This document shows, piece after piece, positions 1 to 10,242 of a stretch of DNA of 64,000 bases. Source of the DNA: Gentiana macrophylla (Eukaryota > Streptophyta > Magnoliopsida > Gentianales > Gentianaceae); contig CM047810.1 of the NCBI GenBank assembly GCA_026214975.1, positions 33,853,255-33,917,254 on the forward strand. The letters run 5' to 3'. The translations under genes and the position numbers were made by a program. The notes beneath the pieces were generated by a model. The model was not told the DNA's origin and ran no database searches. It was given only the letters and a program-made list of their open reading frames with translations. Every line of letters starts with the position of its first letter. Positions within the stretch are counted from its first letter, which is position 1.

Positions 1-366
1 AGGGCTACCCTCCCCGAGGACCGAGCTCCATACAAGCACAGATCAGGACATCGAACTCAGACATGCCAAGGACAACTTGGAAGAGGCCAGGGAAGTGGCC
101 TATATCCGGATGGCAAAGTACAAGCAGAGAAATCCCAGTATTACAACTCTAAGGTTAAGCATTCGTACTTCAAAGAAGGAGACTTGGTGCTGCGGAAGAA
201 CGAGGTCAGCAAGCAGGGTCCCCAGGGAAAGCTTAACCCGAACTGGGAAGGCCTGTACAGGGTGGTAAATGTTCACGGCAAAGGTGCTTACCAGCTAGCT
301 AATGCGAATGGCCAGACCGTACCGAGAAGCTGGAATGCCAGCAACCTTAGGAAGTTTTGTGCCTGA
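1..366 (+). pseudogene. Ty3/gypsy polyprotein, integrase C-terminal end (frameshifted)
   Basis: This is the last part of a Ty3/gypsy pol polyprotein, cut by the window edge. The C-terminal motif of gypsy integrases is readable (LVLRKNEVSK, then GKLNPNWEGLYRV and a final NLRKF) and ends at the TGA at 364-366. This domain follows the integrase catalytic core and helps bind DNA at integration. The upstream part (EEAREVAYIRMAKYKQR) is in another frame, so there is a frameshift near 125-140. The 'PNWEGPY'-type motif and a downstream antisense gene fit the Tat lineage, where antisense ORFs lie between pol and the 3' LTR (known for Grande-type elements). The lineage call is inference; the integrase call is firm. 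Confidence 0.85.
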
Positions 367-414
367 GACGAATCCAGGCTTGATTCTATCTTTCCATTTT
401 GTGTTGTCTTTTTC

Positions 415-452
415 AATAAAAGTGTTGTCAAACACCCTTGATTTCTAATAAA
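415..452 (+). terminator. Two AATAAA-type polyadenylation signals after gypsy pol
   Basis: AATAAA occurs at 415-420 and 447-452 in an AT-rich stretch about 50-85 bases after the pol stop codon. They could serve a pol transcript, but gypsy genomic RNAs normally end in the LTR, so use here is only a possibility. Confidence 0.35.
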
Positions 453-519
453 TATATAATTCTTTCGTGTTATTTACTGTTATGCTCTGTAATGCGATTA
501 TTTTTTGTTAACTGAGTCC

Positions 520-975
520 TGTAGGTAAGACTCAGAAAGCTTGAATACCACAAGCTTCCCGAGTCCTCAAGCCAGGACAGGGCTTTAACTGAGTCAGGTT
601 ATACTCATAAGGTTTGCAAAAGTCAAACCTCCTAAGTCCGCAGTCGGGCCGAGAATTTAATCGAGTCTCAGAGTCGGACTCGAAAAGCTTGAATACCACA
701 AGCTTCCCGAGTCCTCAAGCCGTGACATGGCTTTAATCGAAGTCGTTATACTCGGAAGGTTTGCAAAAGTCAAACCTCCTAAGTCTGCAGTCGGGCCGAA
801 TTTAATCGAAGTCTCAGAGTCGGACTCGAAAGCTTGAATACCACAAGCTTCCTGAGTCCTCAAGCCAGGACAGGACTTTAACTGAGTCAGGTTATACTCA
901 GAAGGTTTGCAAAAGGTCAAACCTCCTAAGTCTGCAGGTCAGGCCAGAATTTAACTGAGTCCAAAACAGGATCTT
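520..975 (+). repeat. Three tandem ~146-bp repeats in the gypsy 3' region
   Basis: The anchor AAGCTTGAATACCACAAGC recurs at 537, 685 and 830, giving a period of 145-148 bases. Each unit contains an inverted pair (AAGCTT...AAGCTT) and runs on to AGGTTTGCAAAAGTCAAACC. The array lies between pol and the end of the antisense gene, and short tandem arrays are common there in Tat-type elements. The units differ mainly at CTG/CAG sites: CTGAGTCAGG in units 1 and 3 reads TCGAAGTCG in unit 2. Confidence 0.85.
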
Positions 976-1213
976 ATCATAACTTAGTATGTCATCCAAA
1001 CAGTCAGTAATGCATGCCATACTGAAGGGGAAGGAGACATCTATAAGACATAATTTGAACATTTAAATCCAAAACAAACCAAGTAAAGTCAAAGTACAAA
1101 ACGTGGTGGCAGGGCACCACAAAGTATAAACAAAGTACATGAACTTGGGCAAAAAAATTCAAAGTTTTAAAGTACAACATAAGGAGAAACAATCAGGTCT
1201 GGGTCCTCGGAAT

Positions 1214-3265
1214 CTACTCTGTAGAAGATGGGGTTGGCCTAGCACCCTGAGAAGCGGGACGTCGTCGGTCATATTTGACCCCAATGTCTTCACCTGCTTT
1301 AAACTCCTTCAGTCGGGCATCATAAACCTGACCTGCTCCTTCCTTGTACATGGAACGGTAATGCATAAGGTTAGAGAGAACCAGCTCAGGGCATTGTTCT
1401 TTTGCCTCATCCACACCGGTCGTGTACCCGTGTTGCATGACAGGATTCAGCAGCACCTTCAGGGCCCCGGCTAGATGGTCGGAGGATTTGTACTCGTGCA
1501 CGATGCGGGCATCCCGAGCAGGGAGAGAGGCTTCCAGACTAGCCAGCTCAGCCCGGACCTTAGCTAGCGCCTGACCCAGCTCGGAGTTTTCGGCGACGTA
1601 CTCATCATGCTTGGCCTGGAGTTCAGCAGTACACTTGGCCCTAGTTTCGGCAAGTTCTTTCTTTAGAGCCACAACCTCCTGGTCCTTAGCCTTTGAGGCC
1701 TCTTTATACTTATCGCGTGCAGCCCGGAGATCCTCGATCGTTCCCTGCAGGGCCTCCTTACTCGCCGCGGATTCAGCAAGGCGATCCAGGAATTCCTGAC
1801 TGACCTGAGCTCCCTGGAAAACACAGAGGAAAGGTAAGAAGGAAGTCAGGCACATAAGAATGACAGACATACTTATCCAAGAACTTACAGCAGCGGCGAG
1901 GTCCTGGTCTGACAGCTCGTACAACCGATTGTGCCTTGGGGAAGACTGCTCCTCAGGAGAATCCTCAACATTATCTATGGTCTGCCGAGCCGTTTTTCTT
2001 TTCTTTGATCGATTCTTCCGAGTCGAGGGAGAGACTACCTTCTTCTTCCGGCTAGGCTCGATCGCATCTTCCCTCATCTCCTGATCTTCATCCACATTTA
2101 TCCGCTCCACTTCCCCAGAAGAGTCATCTGGGTGTCCGGACAAGAGCTGGGCCGAGGTGGGGGTCAGGACAGTCCCAGCAGCTCGAAGGTGTTCCGGCTC
2201 TATGCTCTCCTGCAGCTCGGCCACCTGGTTAGGTTCGTCGGGGTTGACGGGAGGAACCACTTCGTCATTCACGTCCTCCAAGAGGTCAGCAAAGGAAGAC
2301 ACTACCGGAATGAATAACAAGAAGTGTTAGAAAATATTTTACAAATAGCGAAGTATGGCAAGGAACAAACATTAAAGCCCTACATATCTTGTACTCTTCC
2401 TTATCTAACTCCTTGTATGGGTCAGGGCCCGCAGTGGGCAGCTGGGCAGCCAAAATCAACTCAGAAGAATACTTTTTCTCTTTGATGTACACCCCGCTTC
2501 TGCGAATGTCGTATAGCAGTTTCCGATCCACGTCAGTTGGTCGTGGATCGCTGTCCAGGTCCGAGGAGTTCCACCAGCCCAAGTTCCGAGTCACCTCGGG
2601 ACATATAAAGAAAAATATGGTTTTCCAACCTTTGTATGAAGTATCCCCCGGCTCAGTGAATTGAACGTCAGGCATGAAATCCCCCCGACGTGGGAAGCAG
2701 TAGTACCCAGCCTGCCCAGGCACCTGTTTACGTTGAAAGAACAATCGAAATGTTTGAACCTTGAAGGGGATGCAGGCACATCTGCACCAAATGGCGAAGC
2801 CTATTATCGCCCTTATTCCATTCGGCACGATCTGGGCCAACCCTAGATCGTAATGCTCCAGGACAGCTAAAACGGCCGGACAGATCGGAAACCTTAGACC
2901 GCATAAAAGCTGCTCTCTGTAGACGGCGCAGTACCCGGCCGGCGCTTGATAGGCATAAACACCGGGAGCCGGGACAGTGGGTTTGAAAAACGGATTTACC
3001 AGGTTGTATTGCTTACAAATACGGGTCAAATCCGCGGTAGTTAGCTTGGTATCAATACCATGACAGGCCGCCTGTGACTTTAGAGCCATGAATGCCTTCA
3101 GGGTAAGGACGAATCTAGAAGATGAGGAAGAAGGGGGAGGATTGAAAAAAGTGAGGGCAGGCCTCTCGAATTGACTCCGATAGGGGTACTTACTTCTTCT
3201 AATTCTGGCTCCGATTCAAACAAGGCCTCAATGGAACTATCAGTAAGGATTACTGGTTCGCTCAT
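1214..3265 (-). CDS. Spliced antisense gene of a Tat-like gypsy element (plant 'putative gypsy type transposon' family)
   Basis: A four-exon model fits with GT-AG introns and matching phases: 3265-3194, 3095-2384, 2301-1889 and 1813-1214, about 598 aa. Introns are 98, 82 and 75 bases; the last two are otherwise read through. The start chosen is ATG 3265-3263 (MSEPVILTDSS), giving an acidic N-terminal exon of exactly 24 codons. Exon 2 resembles the plant Transposase_28-type 'putative gypsy type transposon' domain (WWNSSDLD, FPRRGDF). Exon 3 has a basic, nuclear-localisation-like run (SRKKK...RKNRSKKRK). Exon 4 is a long Glu/Lys/Ala coiled coil. Antisense ORFs in this position are known for Tat elements, but their function is unknown. 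Splicing is inferred, and the acceptor of intron 1 is the weakest call. Confidence 0.7.
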
Positions 3266-3417
3266 TAACAACAGAAAAAGACTTAGAAGAATGAGATAAG
3301 AGAGAAAGCTTACTTGAATAAGGAAATCGGAGAAATGGAAGAATGGAATGGCAACCGTCCCGGCTTCACGCTTGATTTAAAGTGTAACGTCTGAAGAGAC
3401 GTGATGAGACTAGGGGG

Positions 3418-3526
3418 TTATAAATCCAAGGATAAGTCTTGAAAAAACCGCCCCATTATTGCGGTGAACGTCGCTTCGTTTTTCGCACTAAATACGATAG
3501 CCTAAACGGTAGCAGGGACACGTGTC
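3418..3526 (-). promoter_or_regulatory. Putative promoter of the antisense gene: G-box palindrome and TATA-like site
   Basis: Read on the minus strand, GACACGTGTC (3517-3526, a 10-bp palindrome with a G-box core) lies ~90 bases upstream of a TATA-like ATTTATAA (3425-3418), itself ~150 bases before the ATG at 3265. Spacing and motifs suit a plant promoter. No transcript evidence is available. Confidence 0.4.
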
Positions 3527-3536
3527 AGGGCAAGCA

Positions 3537-4239
3537 TGTTGTCTTGGAATATCCAAGCTGGTCTCAGGTCCACACAACTCCTAGGTAGTCTGGCCAGACC
3601 TGAGGGGCTTATGACGATGGTGGAAATAGACCTGGCCACGTGTCACTCTTATGACACCCCAAGGTTGATAGAGAAAGATGAGAGGGAAGCTTGTAGGGCC
3701 AGGAGCCCCACACCAGTAAGACCTTACCCCAGGAGGGAGGTCTGTCCATCTGCTTCCTGACTACCGCGCTGCAGGGCAGCTCGGCCCAGTCTGGAGGTAG
3801 GACGCGCAGCTCAGGTCGAGGCGACCTGAGGAGCCCATCGAAAGCCGAATGGCTCTTTCCTTAAATGATCAATACCGCACGTGCCTATATTATAGGATAA
3901 TCATTAGAGAATCCCTGGATCACCGGGAAGAAATCTTATAATTCGAATAATGTCTTGATTATCTCTTATTGGAGATAGACAGGCGATAATCCTTAGGGTT
4001 TAACGGTTCTACGACTTGTTGGACAAGAAAAGAGGTAAGACGCCTCCCTATATAATCAGCCCTAAGGAACTACGAATGACTTGATTCCAATTTCACTATT
4101 GGATACGTAGGCAACTTGAGAGAAACCAACTCTCAGGCTCAGTCTTAATCATACTCAAATTATAGTTCCCATCATTCTTGTTCTTGTTTGAATCGCTCTA
4201 GAGGTTGTTCGGATCTGTAGGTGATCTCCAACATCATCA
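3537..4239 (+). mobile_element. Ty3/gypsy (Tat-like) LTR
   Basis: The region runs from TGTTGTCTTGG to CATCATCA and is followed at once by a primer-like site and a gag ATG, so the right edge is well placed. A TATA box (TATATAAT, 4049-4056) lies ~190 bases before the right edge, as expected for the LTR promoter. The left edge is a best guess from the TG dinucleotide, because no second copy lies in the window. It is preceded by a gypsy 3' region and followed by a gypsy 5' region, so it is shared by two units in tandem. Confidence 0.6.
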
Positions 4240-4241
4240 AT

Positions 4242-4258
4242 TGGTGCTAGAAGGAGGG
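4242..4258 (+). other. Putative primer binding site of the gypsy element
   Basis: TGGTGCTAGAAGGAGGG starts three bases after the LTR CA end and begins with TGG, the complement of a tRNA CCA tail. I could not assign the tRNA with confidence. Confidence 0.5.
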
Positions 4259-4291
4259 CCTCAAGTTTAGCGATTCGATCAAGAGATTGCA

Positions 4292-4378
4292 ATGGCACCA
4301 ACGAAAGCTACGGGAAAAAAGACTCAGACAACGGCAGCTAGAGACGCTGGAGAAGTAGACCCAACTGCTACTACTAGC
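4292..4378 (+). pseudogene. Ty3/gypsy gag, first part (split by Sirevirus A)
   Basis: The ATG at 4292, 34 bases after the primer site, opens a frame beginning MAPTKATGKK. After 29 codons the frame is cut at the CTAGC target site of Sirevirus A. The frame continues without shift at 19680, beyond the insertion, so this is the N-terminus of the gag described at 19680-20276. It is disordered and Thr/Ala/Lys-rich, with no domain visible in this short piece. Confidence 0.75.
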
Positions 4379-6076
4379 TGTTGGACTTATTTCTTAGTTT
4401 TGATGATAAGTGCCATACTAGCTGTTATAGTGCAAAGGCAAAAAGATGTCAAGATTAAATGTATAGGTTTATTAGAGTTTGATTCATAAACAGGTTTGAT
4501 CAAACAAGCACTGTAAAGGGCTACTGGTTGATATCAGCAGATTGGTCTAGGTCAGTAGGGTAGATAGGTCAGTAGACTAGTCAGGAACCTGCTGAAGACT
4601 GAAGACTGAAGACTGAGGGTTCAAACTCAGTAAATGAAGGCTAAGGGATCAAACTTAGTATTTAAAGTCAAGGATATGGAATCAGAATTTAGGCAAGTCT
4701 GTGATGACCTAAACTGATTGCATATACCTTGTGTGGAAGGTCTAAGTTCCATAAGTTGGATGATGTTTGGAACTTGGTTATAATTAAAATGGTGTAATCT
4801 AACTTCACAAATAAAAGTTAGATAAAAGAAATCAGCTGCATTGTATTTTATACACGAAAAATTGAAGTTCAAAGAGATCGATAGTACTTCAGCAGACTCA
4901 TGAACCTGCTGATATATTACCCCGATTAATTCGAGTTTATTGGAAGATTACATGGATAACGACAGCCAACTACCTCTGACTTATCAAGAAAATCAAAGGC
5001 TGAGATTAAAAAGACGTTGGGATGATCCACATTTTTATCCATTCGATACAAGTCAAAGGGGTGGACAGATCAGATCATCAAAAAGGAATTTCGACATGTC
5101 ACCCTATGAATAGTGATGATCGCATATCGATGGGACAAAAACAAGGAACGGTCACATTTGAATTTCAAATACAAGTCACATGCATTCCTACCTATAAATA
5201 GAGGACCTTCAACTCAGAAAAAGATGATGAATTTTGGAAAAACTTTAAGTGATAAATCTGAGCTGAAAAACACCTTGAACTTCATCGAGCATAAAGTCAC
5301 GATCTCTGAGAATTTCTTCAAGTGCATTCTCGTATTCAAGCTATATTAAGATCACACACTTGAAGATCGCAAGCTGCTGATTACATCATCCTAATCAAGT
5401 CGCTTTGCAATCAATCATTTACTTGATTCAATCTTTATTTTATAAAGAACTCGCTTGAAAGACAAAGTTGAAGCATCCGTTGGGTGTGAAAGATCGTTGT
5501 TTGTGGTGGAGCCGGGTGAAGAGGCAATCCTACCCTTCAAGGACCAAGTGGAAGACTTAGGAGCAACAATCCTACTGCTCCTGCTTTCGCTTTGTGAAGC
5601 CATAGTTATTGGTGAAGGACAAACAACTTAGGAATCTTTGTAACAAATACATCAAAGATCTCTAGTGAATTTCCTCCAACATCACAGGAGAAGAGTGGAC
5701 TGACAGGATTACATCACCTGGAACCACTATAAAATCTGCTACTTACTTTCAGCATTTACTTTCTGCACTTAGTTTATTTCATTCATCAATCTACTGAATC
5801 TAGCAAATCAAATCACACACTTGCACTAATGAGTATCTAATACTTAGTATCATATTTAACAACAAGTATTAAGGCTTAATTTTGATTTAATTCCACGCAC
5901 AAATTCAAAGAAGCTCAACTATCGATGAACTCACATTTTATCGCCAGAGCTATCAAGTCTCAAGCCAGACTGAAGTCGCAGATCATCGAAGTTGCGAATT
6001 TGTTAACTCCAAAGTTTTAAGTGTTAAGTTTATTCACCCCCTCTAAACTTAACCAAAGCCTTTTCAAGGACCAACA
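4379..6076 (+). mobile_element. Sirevirus A 5' LTR
   Basis: 1698 bases, TGTTGGACTTATTTC to TCAAGGACCAACA. A TATA box (TATAAATA, 5193-5200) precedes the transcribed R/U5 part. It matches the 3' LTR at 17976-19674 almost base for base outside CAG/CTG contexts, which implies a recent insertion. Short ORFs inside it, such as 4627-4872, are not genes. Confidence 0.95.
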
Positions 6077-6078
6077 AT

Positions 6079-6090
6079 TGGTATCGGAGC
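6079..6090 (+). other. Primer binding site, initiator Met tRNA type
   Basis: TGGTATCGGAGC lies two bases after the 5' LTR. The canonical copia site complementary to initiator Met tRNA reads TGGTATCAGAGC, so the single difference is CAG to CGG. The same change is seen in the primer sites of Sirevirus B and the LARD. Confidence 0.85.
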
Positions 6091-6181
6091 AAAGCTTCCG
6101 CATTCAAGGAATCCTACTTGTTGTGCTTGTGAAAATTCTTTAAAACTTTCTTTCAAGTTACCGATTTTCAAGATTTGCATC

Positions 6182-8440
6182 ATGGACAATACACAAAGAT
6201 GCTAGAACTATGTTGATGTGTTCTCTTGATAGATTTGATGAGTATAAACGTCGAATGCGAGCATATCTTGTCGCTACTCATGATGAGATGATGGATGTAC
6301 TAACTGATGGACCACCTGGAGATTACAATGGCGATGAATCGTGGGTGACAGAATCGAGTACATTCCTAAGCCAAAAGAGAATGGAATGCGTAAGATTTAA
6401 AAAAGGCAAACCTCAACAACATTGCTATTGATATCATTTACGTAACCTTGGATAGCAATATGTACATGAAGGTTAAAGATTGCAAGACTGCAAAGTAACT
6501 CTGGGACAAGATTCACTTGCCCTGTGAATGCACTGATGCAATAAAGAAGAACAAAATCAGTGTAGCCAGAAAGAGGTTCCAAAAGTTCAAGATGATGCCT
6601 AATGAAACCATTGAGAAAATGGAATCAAGATTCAATGCAATCCTGGATGAACTTACCTCACCGAGTGTAAGTTATTCAAAGAGGAAATAAACACCAAAAT
6701 CTTGGAAGCTCTACTGCAAAAGATGTTTGGAAAATGAAGGTGATCGCAATTGAAGAAATGAGAAAGTTGCATGAAGAAGACACTTTCAAATTGTTTTCGA
6801 TCTAAAGGCTTATGAATTTAGCAAAAGCTTGTGCTGGCCCGAAAAGGAAGAGCCAAAGACCATCAGCATTGGCTGCTTCACATCATGAAGAAACATCGGG
6901 AGGACAGGATGATATGTTTGGATGAGATGCAAGAACAAATTGCCCTACTTGAGCAAGAAAATCGGGATGATGAAGACCGGAAAGGCCCCCGCAAGAAATT
7001 TTACAAAGAGGCCTACCGAAAGAAGGAAAGAAGAACCAAGGAAAGATAATGACTATCTGTGGCTTTCATTGCAAGAAACCAGACACTTCAAACTGATCGT
7101 CTGAACTAAAACAAGGCAAGGAACTCGATTATCTTTGCTTCAATCGCAAGAAGCCGTGACATTTTAGACTGATTGTCCGGACTCATCAAGACCAAGAGTC
7201 AACAAAGAAGACATGGCAAGAAGGCTATGGTTGCCGAAGATGAATCGGGGTATGAAGTGGAATCAAAGGAAATGAATCGGATGACACCGCATCAAGTTGG
7301 CGATATGGAGGATTATGCTTTGATGGCCAATATGGATGAAATCGAGGAGGTATACAACATCAGTATCCATCAACACTCCTGCTTTGAAGTGATTGTGAAT
7401 CAACCCGTGGTTCAAATCCTAGAATTTCGACAACAATGAGACTTTGGATGCCATCCTTAATCAACCGAGGATAATACAATCTGGTTATGAGGTTGTGAAG
7501 GTGAAAAAGAAACTCTTGAATTGGAAGTTGGAAGATTGAAATCTGAATTAAGGGTTCTCAAAGGTAAGGAAAGATGTTGGACAGAATCAAAGATAAGTCT
7601 GGCGATCATCCAGCAAAGAACCTCTCGAATCTCTTTGAACCATCTTGTTCCAATATCGCATACAAATCAGAAAGCCTTATGGAGATAGAACAGGGCTTGG
7701 ATTTGGAACTCAAAGAATCCAACAAGAGTGGATCCATGAAGGTTATCAACCTAGTACTGCATTGGTCCCAAGTTTGTACCGCACTAGATCCAACTCCCAA
7801 GAAGGTTGTTTGAAGCAAGAAACCCAATGAGAATGCTTCAAGGAAGCAAAATCGTAAGTCTAAGAAGTCAACACTCTAGTAAAAGAATAAATCTAAAAAT
7901 AGGATCAGCCAGCCTTCTAAGTCACGATAGCACTGCTGCTACCAAGTCTGGCCGGACCACGTAGGGTAAGGTAAGAAAGAAAATATTCCAAGGATAAGAA
8001 TCCTAAACCCAAAAATGTTAATCATTCAAGGGATACTTATCTCGGGGAAAGGTAGACTATTTCCCACTGATGATGATTGGAACATTCCTCGCATCTACCG
8101 TTAGATACAACAAGTATAACCATGCAAATAGGGGTAAAACCTAGGCAATGGGATCAATGAGAGACTTACACAAGACCTCGTGAGACTCCATATTACAGTA
8201 TTGCATTCTAACAGACAAACAAACAACTGGTTATACTAATGCTTCTAACACCAAGAATCACTTTAAACAAAGATTATAAACCAAAAGGCCGTGAAAACAT
8301 ATGTGATTCCTACACAACCTCATTGTTAGAACTTATGGATGTGTGGAATACATGTATGAACCAAAGTATGAACCAAAGTATGACACATTCAGGAGAAGAC
8401 CTTATGGAGACATGCCAAGGGTCATTGTTCAGGGTCAAAT
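6182..8440 (+). pseudogene. Sirevirus A gag and gag-pol linker (multiple frameshifts)
   Basis: The start is ATG 6182 (MDN), matched by the intact start of the sister copy at 47417. Readable blocks follow the copia gag order: SLDRFDEYKRRM (6220s), KRFQKFKMMPNETIE (6570s), EEMRKLHEEDTFKL (6755s), then two damaged CCHC zinc knuckles (HCKKPD near 7070, and near 7150) and a Lys/Ser/Pro-rich linker to ~8435. Gag forms the particle and the knuckles bind the RNA. Against the copy at 45463-47417 the breaks are at CTG or CAG sites, for example GACTGTCC reads GATCGTCTG in the first knuckle. The right end is cut by the Athila fragment, so the protease active site is missing. Confidence 0.85.
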
Positions 8441-9981
8441 TGTATGATTTATAACGATATATTTTATATAAAATTCCCCCATATTCGTATTATTTTCATA
8501 GGAATCGAGCCTTATATTCAAATATTGAGTAAATGATATTTTTAATGAGTTAATTTCAAAATGTAATGAATCTTGTGCTTAATTGATGATTTATTGTTAA
8601 TTTGGAATTATATTACATTTTGGATTTATTTATTGATTAATTAGGAGCTTACAAGTGTTAAAGATTGGAATGGACAAGTGTCATGGATAAGATCTTGGAG
8701 GACAAGTCATGAATCATCTAGAATATCCAAGAGATAAGGTTTGTTACAATGGATAAGGATGGGTTGTTAAGAGATAAGGCCAAAAGAAATCATCGGATTC
8801 AGCTCTGCACAAATGTAATCGGCGTTTCGAGACGTAATCGGCGTTTCGAGACGTAATCGGCGTTTATAAAGGGAACTGGCGTTCGAGGGGAGCAGAATTC
8901 AATGCCGAGCTCGAAGATAATTGAATCATGCGTTCCACAGCCCAATCAGCGTTCTACATGCATGCCTCGAACTGGAGTTCAAACTCAAATCAAGCGTTCA
9001 AGATCTCTCGCCACTAATTCCCTATAAATACAGCAGCTCCCAATTCATTCAGATAGACATTATTGATCAGATTTTCTCCCACACACCAAAAACACAGAGC
9101 AGCCGCTCCTTCTTGCCTTCCAAGGCCGATCACCCAAGCCTTGTGCTTGGGTGATCCGGGTTAGATTAGGTTTTACTTCTTTTGTTTTCCTTTTTCTTGT
9201 TCGATCACCATGATGACCTCTCAAGCTTTGAACTTGGAGCAATCATGTAATACTTTTCAAAGAGCCTTCTATTTCTTGTCCATGGATGATCTTGTGAGTT
9301 TAATTTTAAAGTTGTTTTCTTTCCTTTGATTATGTGTTATGCAATCGATAACGAAAGTTGCATTGCTATTGATGTTTACCGTATGACGAAAGTCGGTGTA
9401 AACCTTAGATCACCATAGGAAAGATGAGATTTTTAACCTTGACATAACGAAAAGTTGATAGGTTGAATCTCTAGGTTGTTAGATTGAGAGATCTTGCACC
9501 TCGCTTTTATGATGTGTTAATCTTTAAAATCGAGAGATAGAAGATTACTTAAGAGAGGTGAACCACAACTTGAATTAAATCATCATAAGATAATCTAGGG
9601 AAGAATTAAGGGTTGCGGGATGGTGGATCATGTTTGTTCTATGTTATATTGCTTTAGTTGTTATCATGGGTTCGTTAGTTTTACTGTTTTTCGTAGTTGT
9701 AGTTTTATTTATGTTGGTTCGCAATTATTGTTTCCTGGCTTTGGAGTAATAGTCCTCTGTCCAGTTTACTTGTCTGTTTTAGTTTTAGTAATAATTAGTA
9801 GTAACAATTGAGAGAGTTAATGAAATTAGATTTCAACATCCCAATTCCCTGTGGATCGACCCCTTACTTATCTCGCTATACTATCAACTACCCGGTGTTT
9901 GGCCGGTTAGGAGTTAGTTTTGCATCTAAGTTAGGGTTTATAAATTTTCTTTTGTTTAAATGATGCAAAATCCTCTCAACA
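8441..9981 (+). mobile_element. Athila-type Ty3/gypsy LTR (truncated element inside Sirevirus A)
   Basis: An AT-rich LTR-like block begins TGTATGATTTATAACG and ends CTCTCAACA, followed by a perfect tRNA-Asp-type primer site at 9986. It has a TATA box (TATAAATA, 9023-9030) and a typical U5 end (CCCTGTGGATCGACCCCTTA). The left edge is inferred from the TG. No target duplication is visible around the fragment. Three near-identical 19-bp units (GTAATCGGCGTTTCGAGAC) start at 8815, 8834 and 8853; a variant AACTGGCG nearby suggests TCGG here stands for CTGG. Confidence 0.75.
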
Positions 9982-9985
9982 AAAG

Positions 9986-10242
9986 TGGCGCCGTTGCCGG
10001 GGAATCGGTGTTTTGTTGAATCTACTTGAATTAATTCTTCGATTTTGTTACAATTTACTGTTTTCAATAAAAGTAGCGTTTAATAAATTGAGAGTTTTTA
10101 TTTTTGCCATGTTTCGATGACCGTTGGGTTAAGAAGGTGCAAAGAGTTTTTTTTACTCAATTTATGAAACGTGAATTTTATGTTTAGGTGTAATCTATCC
10201 CTCTGTGCTAATTTGATGGGGTTGCGGTGCTGTGATATATGA
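9986..10242 (+). mobile_element. Athila-type primer site and leader remnant
   Basis: TGGCGCCGTTGCCGGGGA (9986-10003) is the classic primer binding site of Athila-group elements. About 240 bases of AT-rich leader follow without a gag gene. Copia integrase sequence resumes near 10243 (TTATGTGGAAGGACTGGAC). The fragment is therefore one LTR plus the 5' leader only. Confidence 0.8.

Noticed and set aside
4627..4872. ORFs in the Sirevirus LTRs (also 18216-18642, 48362-48643)
   Set aside because: Short, antisense or leader sequence inside LTRs; they change between sister LTRs and show no domain.
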